Shown: positions 4,887 to 11,795 of the stretch, piece after piece
Layout: each line of letters starts with the position of its first letter
Numbering within the stretch: the stretch's first letter is position 1
Origin: JAGXIT01 sp964393815
GTDB lineage: Bacteria > Patescibacteriota > Saccharimonadia > Saccharimonadales > UBA4665
NCBI GenBank assembly: GCA_964393815.1
Contig: CAYMUP010000029.1
Span: 1 to 12,103 of the forward strand
Direction of reading: 5' to 3'
DNA: 12,103 nucleotides
Notes under the pieces: generated by a model
What the model saw: only the letters and a program-made list of their open reading frames with translations
What the model was told of the DNA's origin: nothing
Database searches by the model: none
Position numbers and translations under genes: made by a program

Positions 4887-5930
4887 ATGCAACGAGCACA
4901 AACTCAAAAAAATACTCTATTCTATCAGGGTCTGCACGAGGTTGCCCCGACTGCCATAGCGGCTGCCGTCTGTACGACATTTGTTGCTGCCATGGGCAAT
5001 TCAAGAAGTCGGCATCATCATGCCCGTGAATATGTACCGCAGCACACGGTGATTCAAGGGAACGGGGATTGGTTGGCGGTGGGCGGCCTGAGTAAGCACG
5101 ACGGTGGGTTTATCGTAGACGAACTCAGCGAAGAATTAGGACCTATGGCGTCTCTGTGCCATACACCGAATGGTGTGTCTGCTAACTCTCTTGGCGAGGC
5201 GCTCGAGGAGCATGTCTCCGTGACGTATGGGCAGCATCCAGAAGACTATACGTTGAACGCGGCAGTGCAAAGTATGGGACTTGTGTTTCTACTGGAGGCG
5301 ATAGCCAACTGCAAGGATAAAGGAGTTGCACTTCCCCGCCTCGGTACGGTACTAGCTTTTAGCTCTCCTACAAGCACAAAAGATACAGTTCGCCATAGTG
5401 AAGCACAAATGATTCAGGCGCTTCGTTTGCGCGGGTACCATGGTGGGGTCGTTGCGGGGGCGATCGGTAAGCTACAGCAGGATATTGTGGGTCAATATCG
5501 CGGTGAAAAATTAAAAACACCTGCGTTCCAAAAAAAGTCACTCGCTACCCTTGGCAGAGAGGCGCTACAATCTGCTTTACATGACCAGTGGCCGCGCTTG
5601 TGGACTGATTCCATCGCGCTGTTACTACATGCAAATTTAGCTACGGCAAATCTTGCAGGTACCGTTGGGCCGCACACTACTTTTCTCCATTGTGGTGATG
5701 CGCTTACTGATGATTTAGTTGTTCTCCATGCGGCTAGGAACAGTCTAAAGGGCTTGGCAAAACAGTATGACGCGGGGTTTTTTGAGATTGATACCCCTGG
5801 CGCGCAGCACGGTGATATTCATGCGATGCGCGGTGCGGCACTTGATGCGTTGCAGTGGGTACAAACAAATACAGCACCCCTTAACGGAGCATCTGTGGCG
5901 CCCATGGAGCGCGATCTTGCCCTGGTCTAA
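4887..5930 (+). CDS. alpha/beta-hydrolase-like protein with N-terminal membrane anchor
   Basis: A 347-aa protein. A hydrophobic segment at about 21-37 (PTAIAAAVCTTFVAAMG), followed by a basic/His stretch (SRSRHHHAR), may be a membrane anchor. The rest resembles the alpha/beta-hydrolase fold. An early strand and turn (WLAVGGLSKHDG, 62-73) are followed by a nucleophile-elbow-like VQSMG with Ser129. A late Asp lies in a strand-turn (LHCGDALTDDLVVL, Asp271/275/276), and a C-terminal His sits near the end of the domain (AQHGDIH, His308 or His312). The order Ser-Asp-His fits a catalytic triad. Val instead of the first Gly of GxSxG is a deviation, so activity and substrate are uncertain. AGAAAG before the ATG is a weak Shine-Dalgarno. 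The stop TAA interlocks with the TAG of the convergent surface-protein gene. Confidence 0.7.
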   Translation: MQRAQTQKNTLFYQGLHEVAPTAIAAAVCTTFVAAMGNSRSRHHHAREYVPQHTVIQGNGDWLAVGGLSKHDGGFIVDELSEELGPMASLCHTPNGVSANSLGEALEEHVSVTYGQHPEDYTLNAAVQSMGLVFLLEAIANCKDKGVALPRLGTVLAFSSPTSTKDTVRHSEAQMIQALRLRGYHGGVVAGAIGKLQQDIVGQYRGEKLKTPAFQKKSLATLGREALQSALHDQWPRLWTDSIALLLHANLATANLAGTVGPHTTFLHCGDALTDDLVVLHAARNSLKGLAKQYDAGFFEIDTPGAQHGDIHAMRGAALDALQWVQTNTAPLNGASVAPMERDLALV

Positions 5931-8900
5931 CGAGGTATGTTTGGATCGATGGGTTGCGGCGGTGAAGTAGGCGGCTGTGGTGACTGTACGGGAATTTGAG
6001 TGGGCTGATTTGTAAGAGGTTGGGTTGGTGTTACAACTTGTGGTTGCGCCGGGATTTCTGTTAACTGGGGAGTCACGGATAGATCATTCATGACAGGTGG
6101 TTGTGTGGCTCCTGGCACCGACGCTTCCTGTGACGGAGTAACTATTGAGGTGGGTTGATCTTGGGGTACTGCTGGTTCTAAGGTACTCGGTTCCATAAAG
6201 AAATGGTCTTCCTGAGGATTATACGGAGACAGGCTGGGTGAAACAGTATCTTTTGGTTCTTTTCGATAGCGAATGAATTTTACGAAAAGTACAATGAGGC
6301 CTATTGCCGATGCAGCGATTGCTGCTACGCCTACGTAAAAGGCTATTTTCTTGAGCAGCGTCTTCTTTTTAGTGATTTTTTTAGCTCCACCAGCAGATGA
6401 GCCGGCAGCTGCTTCATCATTTGCAATATCGACCACCTTTGTTACTTCACTCGTGCTGCCGTCTATGTAGTACACACGTTCGGTGATAGTGTACTGGCCG
6501 TTTTCCAGCAAGGTTGTGTCTAGGGCAAATGGGGGTTCATTAACGGTTTTAAGTAGCTCGTCATCTACGTAGTATTCGACATATTGTATGTTGGCCAGCT
6601 TTTCTTTATCGGTGAGGTTGGTGGGGTCTAGGGTCAGTAGGCCCTTTACCTGACTAAGCACTGCTCCGTTATCCACTTCTACTGTTGTTGACTCGCCGTA
6701 TTCGTCCTGAACATCAATGGAGATTTCCTCGTCATCTAGACTGCCCCAGTCATCTTCATCGCCACCCCAGTCATACTCAGGCTCGGGATACTCAGGCTCG
6801 GGATCTTCAGGAGCGGGTATGTCGTTTACTACAACACTTACGCTTCGATGAACTGAGGCCTTGGCAGAATTTACGCAGGTAAGTGTGTAGCTGACCGAGG
6901 TGTTGAGCTCAGGCGTGGTCCATTGCCCATTCGGATCAGTCGACTTTAGGGGTGAAGGTTTTAGTGAGCAGCCACCGGGCATAACATTGGTTGTAGTCCA
7001 GCGGAGCGTACTCGTACCACCGGCTTCAACTTGAGTTGGTTCGGCAGTGAAGCTTGTAATTACAGGGGCAAGTACAGGGGGTGCAGCACTGACAGTCACC
7101 GTTACAACGTCACTTGTGCTGGAGCCTACATTGTTACTACACACGATTGTATAGGCAGTGGTGTTGAGGATTTTGGTGACTACGCGGCTACCAGCCGACC
7201 CACTTGCCGTGAAATTGCCTGGCTGCAATTTACAGCTCGTTGCATTTGTACTAGACCATGTGAAAGTTGCGCTGCCGCCACGCTTTACTGTCGCTGGGCT
7301 TACGGCAAGAGTTGGCTTACCGGGAGGCGTTGGGGCTTTGTTGATGGTCAAAGATACCGTTTTAGCAACTGTTTTACCCACTGAATTAACGCAGGTCAAG
7401 GTGTACGATTTGGTACCAACGGTCGACATGATAGGTGTGGTCCAGCTGAGGGCTGTTGTCGCTGCAGGGCCACCAGGTGTGATAGCGCAGGTTTTGGTGC
7501 TTGTCGTGGTCCACTTTAAGGTAGAGCGGTTACCTGCAATAATTGTTGCTGGGTTAGCTACGAGAGAGGTAATAGTGGGATTGGGCGGAGGTGTTGTATT
7601 TGCAATCGTTACATTTATAACGGTGCTAATTTTTACGTTGCCTGCCGCATCATATGCTTTGAGCGAAAGTTTGTGGGCGCCATCGCCGATTGTCTTCGTG
7701 TCCCAACTGATACTGATGGGGTTGGTTGGGTCGCTGCCCCTAACCACGCCGTCAACCAAAAGCTCTACTTTGGTGACGCCGACGTTGTCAGTAGCGGTAC
7801 CAGTAGCGGTTATGGTGCCTGTGAGAGATGCCCCTTCCTTCGGAGTGGTTATGTATACTGCCGGCGGTACCGTGTCGCCAGCGGGACCTCCGTCAGTGAA
7901 ATTTCGAAGAACCATGCCAGTGTTCGCTGGTACAGAGAAGTTCCCGGTTCGCGTGACGTCATCGAAGTCTTTGTACTTCGCACCGCCGACCGAGAGTGTT
8001 TGTGCTCCACCTGTTGGGTTTACTACGACTATGCCGTTACTGAAGCTACGCTTATACATTCCACCACCGGCTGCGACATAGTTTCCTGTCGCTAAGCCAA
8101 CCTGCATCGCTTTGGTATAGTCGTTACCATACCACTCAGCGGCATTAGAACTATTTGGCTCCCCTTCAACTGTATCTAGCTTGTCTTGGTCAAAGTTAAA
8201 GTAACTTTTAGAGCCAGCTCCGAGTAGGTAAGAAGCAATAGCATGTCTGCGAACTTGTGTAATTCGTTCGGTGACATTTCCTGTTTCGAGCGTGCAAGTG
8301 TCCGGTGGGTTCCCGCCCCTTTTCTCCATAGACCAGCATTTTGTCCACCAAAACCCCAGTTTATTCATATTCTGTACGTCGACAATCATGTCAACGTCTT
8401 GTTTCCACTGAGCTTGGGGTCGCCATTCTGTCGTCTTATCATTTGGCTCTCTAAAGATACGTTCGGCCATTGCTCCATCGACTTTGTCGGTGATGAGCAT
8501 TTTCGCACTCACAGGCTGGAAGTACACTTGCCCTTTCGCTAGACCATTTATGATCAATGACTTAGCTCCAAGCCCCTCTTTTTTGGCACCAAGTAACTGC
8601 TTTTGGGCGGTGAGCCACTCAGAGTCTGTGTAGACACGGTTTGTGCCCGGAAAACGTGGAGGATTATTAACATAATTACCACTTAAGGGTGCTTCGCCCA
8701 TGCTATCAGACAAAATCCCATCAAAGTTAGCAGCTCTATAAGCAGCGTCGCCTTTCATATTCTCTTTTGTTTTGGGGTGGTCAGGAACAACTAAAATGTT
8801 GTTGTCAAAATCATTGGCGAAAGATGCAAACTCTGTATTCACCCCAATCGCAACTGCTTCTTTAGGAAGCGCTGGGAGGTTAGGTGCACCGGAGTCACCT

Positions 8901-9289
8901 TTTCCGCACGATGTATTTTTCCATGAGGTTCCTTCGGGTATGAGATTACAAGGCACATATTTTTGTCCGACATATGGCCCGAGCGTGTACTTGTAGACTT
9001 TAGTACCGGGCGATAGTCCTTCGAGGGTGCTGGCCGGGCTACCGCTAAAAATCTGAGTGAAGTATTGTACGTTTGGAACGTTTGGTTTTCCGCCAAGATA
9101 GCGCCAACCAGGAGCAAAAAGCTTAAAAGTCGAGTCACCCGTTCGCGCAGCGGAATAGGTTGTAGAAGTCGATGTTGTCGTTGCGGGAGGGGTAGCTGCC
9201 CGGCTAAACATAACAAGATAACTGCCAACACCAGCAATCAGTATAACTCCCAGTAATTGCACCACGGTGTTTACTTTAAATCGTTTCAA
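5927..9289 (-). CDS. large membrane-tethered surface protein: glycosyl-hydrolase-like domain plus Ig-like repeats
   Basis: From the preferred TTG at 9289 the protein has 1120 aa. GAGGG lies 6 nt upstream, and this start gives a normal signal/anchor sequence (MKRFKVNTVVQLLGVILIAG). An upstream TTG at 9331 would add 14 residues but lacks a ribosome site. In order: hydrophobic helix (about 9-28); a globular domain (about 50-465) with FDGILSDSMGE at 189-199, reminiscent of hypothetical glycosyl-hydrolase (GHL15-type) domains; a bacterial Ig-like domain (473-562); three related Ig-like repeats (571-651, 657-734, 742-822), each with two Cys (601/633, 686/717, 774/805) placed for a disulfide; an acidic linker (824-855); another Ig-like domain (856-956); a basic stretch, a second membrane helix (about 983-1006) and a Pro/Gln/Thr-rich tail of about 114 residues. 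Both termini should be cytoplasmic. Substrate unknown. Confidence 0.85.
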   Translation of the reverse strand: MKRFKVNTVVQLLGVILIAGVGSYLVMFSRAATPPATTTSTSTTYSAARTGDSTFKLFAPGWRYLGGKPNVPNVQYFTQIFSGSPASTLEGLSPGTKVYKYTLGPYVGQKYVPCNLIPEGTSWKNTSCGKGDSGAPNLPALPKEAVAIGVNTEFASFANDFDNNILVVPDHPKTKENMKGDAAYRAANFDGILSDSMGEAPLSGNYVNNPPRFPGTNRVYTDSEWLTAQKQLLGAKKEGLGAKSLIINGLAKGQVYFQPVSAKMLITDKVDGAMAERIFREPNDKTTEWRPQAQWKQDVDMIVDVQNMNKLGFWWTKCWSMEKRGGNPPDTCTLETGNVTERITQVRRHAIASYLLGAGSKSYFNFDQDKLDTVEGEPNSSNAAEWYGNDYTKAMQVGLATGNYVAAGGGMYKRSFSNGIVVVNPTGGAQTLSVGGAKYKDFDDVTRTGNFSVPANTGMVLRNFTDGGPAGDTVPPAVYITTPKEGASLTGTITATGTATDNVGVTKVELLVDGVVRGSDPTNPISISWDTKTIGDGAHKLSLKAYDAAGNVKISTVINVTIANTTPPPNPTITSLVANPATIIAGNRSTLKWTTTSTKTCAITPGGPAATTALSWTTPIMSTVGTKSYTLTCVNSVGKTVAKTVSLTINKAPTPPGKPTLAVSPATVKRGGSATFTWSSTNATSCKLQPGNFTASGSAGSRVVTKILNTTAYTIVCSNNVGSSTSDVVTVTVSAAPPVLAPVITSFTAEPTQVEAGGTSTLRWTTTNVMPGGCSLKPSPLKSTDPNGQWTTPELNTSVSYTLTCVNSAKASVHRSVSVVVNDIPAPEDPEPEYPEPEYDWGGDEDDWGSLDDEEISIDVQDEYGESTTVEVDNGAVLSQVKGLLTLDPTNLTDKEKLANIQYVEYYVDDELLKTVNEPPFALDTTLLENGQYTITERVYYIDGSTSEVTKVVDIANDEAAAGSSAGGAKKITKKKTLLKKIAFYVGVAAIAASAIGLIVLFVKFIRYRKEPKDTVSPSLSPYNPQEDHFFMEPSTLEPAVPQDQPTSIVTPSQEASVPGATQPPVMNDLSVTPQLTEIPAQPQVVTPTQPLTNQPTQIPVQSPQPPTSPPQPIDPNIPR

Positions 9290-9346
9290 TTTTATCCCTC
9301 TATCCTCTCTAAAGTGGTGTACAGATGACAATCTTATTCATTTTAG

Positions 9347-9375
9347 ATTATAACCACGAGCGCTACCAAGAGCAA
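9347..9375 (-). promoter_or_regulatory. promoter of the large surface protein (TTGCTC-17-TATAAT)
   Basis: On the minus strand TTGCTC (9375-9370) and TATAAT (9352-9347) are 17 bp apart. Initiation near 9340 gives a leader of about 50 nt to the TTG at 9289. It overlaps the divergent HIT promoter region, so the two may compete for polymerase. Confidence 0.65.
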
Positions 9376-9382
9376 CCTCTTG

Positions 9383-9388
9383 TATACT
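9383..9388 (+). promoter_or_regulatory. -10 of the HIT gene; leaderless
   Basis: TATACT ends 8 nt before the ATG at 9396, and no Shine-Dalgarno lies between. No good -35 is visible. Confidence 0.5.
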
Positions 9389-9395
9389 ATGTGGT

Positions 9396-9800
9396 ATGGA
9401 AGAAACAATCTTTACCAAGATTATCCGTGGAGAAATCCCGTGCCACAAAGTGTACGAAGATGAGCGGACATTTGCTTTTCTCGACATTCACCCAGTACAG
9501 CCTGGCATGGTGCTCGTGGTGAGCAAAACACCAGCCCAGACATTTCTTGACCTTAACAACACAGATGCTGCCGCACTTTGGGAGACGGTCAGGCGAGTAG
9601 CGCACAGGCTAGAGGTTGCTTTCCCAGACAAAAAGCGTATTGGCGTACAGATAGAGGGGCTCGATGTACCGCATGTACACGTCAAGCTTCTCCCTATTAA
9701 CTCTGGAGAAGAGTTTCGGGCTGAACCTCCCACTGCCGAACCGGACCACGAGAAACTCGCTCGGATTGCTGAAAAAATAACTAATATAGGAGATAACTAA
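9396..9800 (+). CDS. HIT family protein (nucleotide hydrolase/transferase fold), altered His residues
   Basis: A 134-aa protein matching the HIT family along its length. It opens with IFTKIIRGEIPCHKVYEDE, has the FLDIHPVQPG strand-turn (28-37) and the C-terminal active-site segment GLDVPHVHVKLLP (88-100). HIT proteins hydrolyse or transfer nucleoside phosphates through the central His of HxHxHxx, here His95. Two usually conserved His are replaced: Lys97 in place of the third His of the triad, and Met38 in place of the His in PGH. It may therefore have altered catalysis or bind nucleotides only. Transcription is probably leaderless. The gene is followed after 1 nt by the 58-aa membrane protein, whose Shine-Dalgarno lies in the last codons of this gene, so the two are likely co-translated. 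Confidence 0.9.
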   Translation: MEETIFTKIIRGEIPCHKVYEDERTFAFLDIHPVQPGMVLVVSKTPAQTFLDLNNTDAAALWETVRRVAHRLEVAFPDKKRIGVQIEGLDVPHVHVKLLPINSGEEFRAEPPTAEPDHEKLARIAEKITNIGDN

Positions 9801-9801
9801 T

Positions 9802-9978
9802 ATGGGGCCTTTTTTGATTGCTGTACTTTTTGCACTTGGTTCCGCAACCTGGGTATACACAAAGCTGCAGCAGCGCACTGGCTATGGCAATAATCAGTCT
9901 GCACTCACGGGAGCTGCGGTTGTCGGAGCTGCCCTCTTTGTCATTATGTTCTTGACCGCAAAGTTACTGGGTCTCTAG
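9802..9978 (+). CDS. 58-aa two-TM small membrane protein, operon with HIT gene
   Basis: The ORF starts MGPFLIAVLFALGSATWVY and ends with a hydrophobic helix (ALTGAAVVGAALFVIMFLTA, about 34-53) before KLLGL and TAG. Two membrane helices (about 3-19 and 34-54) flank a short polar loop (TKLQQRTGYGNNQS), so both ends lie on the same side. AGGAG at 9788-9792 is 9 nt before the ATG, inside the last codons of the HIT gene. That supports real translation and coupling. No known family is recognised. It could be a small regulatory membrane protein linked to the HIT gene only by position. Confidence 0.75.
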   Translation: MGPFLIAVLFALGSATWVYTKLQQRTGYGNNQSALTGAAVVGAALFVIMFLTAKLLGL

Positions 9979-10018
9979 AGCCCGTAGTATTATCAGGCTA
10001 GATTTTGTGCTTTTTAGT

Positions 10019-10027
10019 TGGTACAAT
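10019..10027 (+). promoter_or_regulatory. extended -10 promoter of the XRE-HAD gene; leaderless
   Basis: TGG precedes TACAAT (10022-10027). The hexamer ends 8 nt before the ATG at 10035 and there is no Shine-Dalgarno. It lies inside the longer frame that begins at a TTG (10005), which argues against that start. Confidence 0.65.
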
Positions 10028-10034
10028 ACGGCTA

Positions 10035-10892
10035 ATGAGTGGTGGTGCGATGGATGAAAAAAAGCTCGGACGCATAGTGCAAGAGGCACGGCGTGCCCGT
10101 GGTATGACTCAGCAGGTGCTTTGCCAAAAATCTGGGCTTAGCTACTCGACGCTTGCCAAAATCGAGCGTGGGGCTATCAAATCACCGTCAATCTTTACGA
10201 TACAGACCATCGCTAACACCTTAGGAACCGGCCTCGACGAGCTGATGATGGATGTGCCCGTTAAACGCCATATGCGTATGAAGAAGGTATCTAAGAGCGG
10301 CGTTAAGTTTGTGTTCTTTGACATGAATGGATGTCTAGTTCGCTCAGGGAGCCGTGCGGCGGCTGTGCTGTCGCAGGAAAGCGGTGTAGCCGCAGATGTC
10401 ATTGAAACAACCTTCTGGCAGTACAATGACGATGTATGTAAAGGTGACGTCAGCGTGGCGGAGCTCAATCAAGCACTCTCGGCTAAACTCGGCATGGAGG
10501 TGGACTGGCTCAAGTTCTATCTGGCCGCTGTCGAAGCGACTCCTGGTGTATCCGAGCTTATCCATTGGGTAGCCGCAAACTACCGTATCGGAATCCTTAC
10601 CAACACTATGCCGGATCTCGTGTCGCCTATGCGTGCCAATGGCACCCTGCCTGCTGTTGACTACGACGTTATCATTGATTCTTCAGAGGTTCACGCCATC
10701 AAACCCGACCCCCGTATCTATGAGATTGCCGCCGAACGTGCTGGCGTAAACGCCAGCGAGATCTTGCTTGTTGACGACGACCGACCAAACCTGGTTGCCG
10801 CTGGCAAAATGGGCTGGCACACTATGAGTTTTGACGCTTTCCACCCAGAGGAGTCTATCGTCAGCGTCAGCACCGCTCTCGACCCCTCCTAA
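10035..10892 (+). CDS. XRE-type HTH regulator fused to a HAD-like hydrolase domain
   Basis: A 285-aa protein from the ATG at 10035. Residues 10-75 are a Cro/C1-type DNA-binding domain (GRIVQEARRARGMTQQVL, the recognition-helix segment SGLSYSTLAKIERG, and SPSIFTIQTIANTLG). Residues about 90-275 are a HAD-like domain: motif I FFDMNGCLV with nucleophile Asp96; motif II ILTNT, Thr191 or Asn190; motif III KPDPRIYE with Lys223; motif IV LLVDDDRPN with Asp247/Asp248. A helical cap lies between motifs I and II. The second Asp of motif I (DxD) is Asn98, which would weaken ordinary phosphatase chemistry. The HAD part may act as a ligand sensor, or as an enzyme with an unusual substrate. ATG at 10050 is an alternative start. 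Known XRE-sensor fusions suggest a one-component regulator; its targets are not visible. Confidence 0.85.
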   Translation: MSGGAMDEKKLGRIVQEARRARGMTQQVLCQKSGLSYSTLAKIERGAIKSPSIFTIQTIANTLGTGLDELMMDVPVKRHMRMKKVSKSGVKFVFFDMNGCLVRSGSRAAAVLSQESGVAADVIETTFWQYNDDVCKGDVSVAELNQALSAKLGMEVDWLKFYLAAVEATPGVSELIHWVAANYRIGILTNTMPDLVSPMRANGTLPAVDYDVIIDSSEVHAIKPDPRIYEIAAERAGVNASEILLVDDDRPNLVAAGKMGWHTMSFDAFHPEESIVSVSTALDPS

Positions 10893-10939
10893 TCCATACA
10901 GCTCTAATCTTAAAAACGCAATTTCACCTGGGATGCGAT

Positions 10940-10967
10940 TTTAACAGAGAGGCACTTCACTTCATTT
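10940..10967 (+). repeat. intergenic motif shared with 2751-2778 (copy 2)
   Basis: TTTAACAG (10940-10947), GGCAC and TTCACTTCATTT (10956-10967) match the copy at 2751-2778 in order and orientation. This copy is just upstream of the glutamate-kinase promoter. Confidence 0.45.
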
Positions 10968-10975
10968 GTAAAATC

Positions 10976-11005
10976 TTGTCTTTATTTCCTAGTTTATGTT
11001 AGAGT
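10976..11005 (+). promoter_or_regulatory. promoter of the glutamate 5-kinase gene
   Basis: TTGTCT (10976-10981) and TAGAGT (11000-11005) are 18 bp apart, with TGT before the -10. The implied leader of about 25 nt includes AAGGA at 11026-11030. Confidence 0.5.
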
Positions 11006-11036
11006 AGGTGGAAATAGTTAATTTCAAGGAATATGT

Positions 11037-11795
11037 ATGCCAGAAAAGGAACTGGTGGTTGTCAAATTTGGTTCAGAACTTGTTGCAAACGGCGGTGTAA
11101 ACCAGGCTAGCATCGACACGTATGCGCGTGGGCTGGCACGCATTCACGCAGAGCGCGACCTTATTGTCGTTACGTCTGGGGCGGTAGCTATCGGACGCAC
11201 TATGCTCGGAGACGATGCTGAAATGGCAAGCTGCTCTGCGGTTGGTATGCCCCCGCTCATGAGTGCTTGGCAGCGGGTCTTTTGGAATGCAGGCAGATTA
11301 GCTGGCCAGGTGCTCGTGACACACAACGAGCTGACAGATACTGCAGATGACCACAACATGCTCCTTCCTGCCACGAGGCATCTCTTAAAAGATGGTGTGG
11401 TCCCGATATTCAACGAAAACGATATGCTGAGCTTTAAGGAACTCATGCAACTACACGTTGGTGGTGATAACGACGGGCTTGCCCGTCATATTGGCTGCAT
11501 GCTTGGGGCTCAGCAGATTTGGCTCTTTACAAAAAAGGGTGGCATAGTCGACGAAAATCAAGAGCTCATTTCTCACATACACCCCGAACATGCCTCAGGA
11601 ATAATCGACATAGTTGCCGCACGGGCAGCTAAATCAGGCTCGATTGGGCGAGGTGGTATGGCAACGAAGCTCGCCGCTGCTGTTGAATTTGCCCTTCTTG
11701 ACCCTAGAAACGTGGCTTATATTTCGCAGCCAAACGAAGACATGACTGGGGAAAGAACCACCGTTATCAGCCAGCGGTACGACGCAGCAGCCTAA
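11037..11795 (+). CDS. proB: glutamate 5-kinase-like amino acid kinase without PUA domain
   Basis: A 252-aa amino acid kinase. Glutamate 5-kinase makes gamma-glutamyl phosphate from glutamate and ATP, the first step of proline synthesis. Matching motifs, in order: VVVKFGSELV with Lys10; VVTSGAVAIGR (44-54); GQVLVTHNELTD (90-101); PIFNENDML (123-131); VGGDNDGLARHIG (141-153); LFTKKGGIVDEN (163-174); and GRGGMATKLAAA with Lys211. The usual LTDxxGLY nucleotide segment is changed to FTKKGGIV. The protein ends after the kinase domain, so the C-terminal PUA domain of classic ProB (about 360 residues) is absent. No proA or proC is nearby, and reduced CPR genomes often lack proline synthesis, so another substrate is possible. 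AAGGA 6 nt before the ATG fixes the start. Its TAA interlocks with the valS stop. Confidence 0.8.
   Translation: MPEKELVVVKFGSELVANGGVNQASIDTYARGLARIHAERDLIVVTSGAVAIGRTMLGDDAEMASCSAVGMPPLMSAWQRVFWNAGRLAGQVLVTHNELTDTADDHNMLLPATRHLLKDGVVPIFNENDMLSFKELMQLHVGGDNDGLARHIGCMLGAQQIWLFTKKGGIVDENQELISHIHPEHASGIIDIVAARAAKSGSIGRGGMATKLAAAVEFALLDPRNVAYISQPNEDMTGERTTVISQRYDAAA

Noticed and set aside
7158..8081. 307-aa open frame on the plus strand, with other long frames at 7673-8095 and 7031-7384
   Set aside because: They lie antisense to the Ig-like region of the large surface protein. Their composition is a mirror of its Thr/Val/Gly-rich codons, with no ribosome site and no domain.
9290..9331. TTG at 9331 as start of the large surface protein
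   Set aside because: It has no Shine-Dalgarno and adds a charged stretch before the signal sequence. The TTG at 9289 has GAGGG at a proper distance.
10005..10034. TTG at 10005 as start of the XRE-HAD protein
   Set aside because: The promoter -10 lies inside this extension, and the added residues are not part of the HTH domain.
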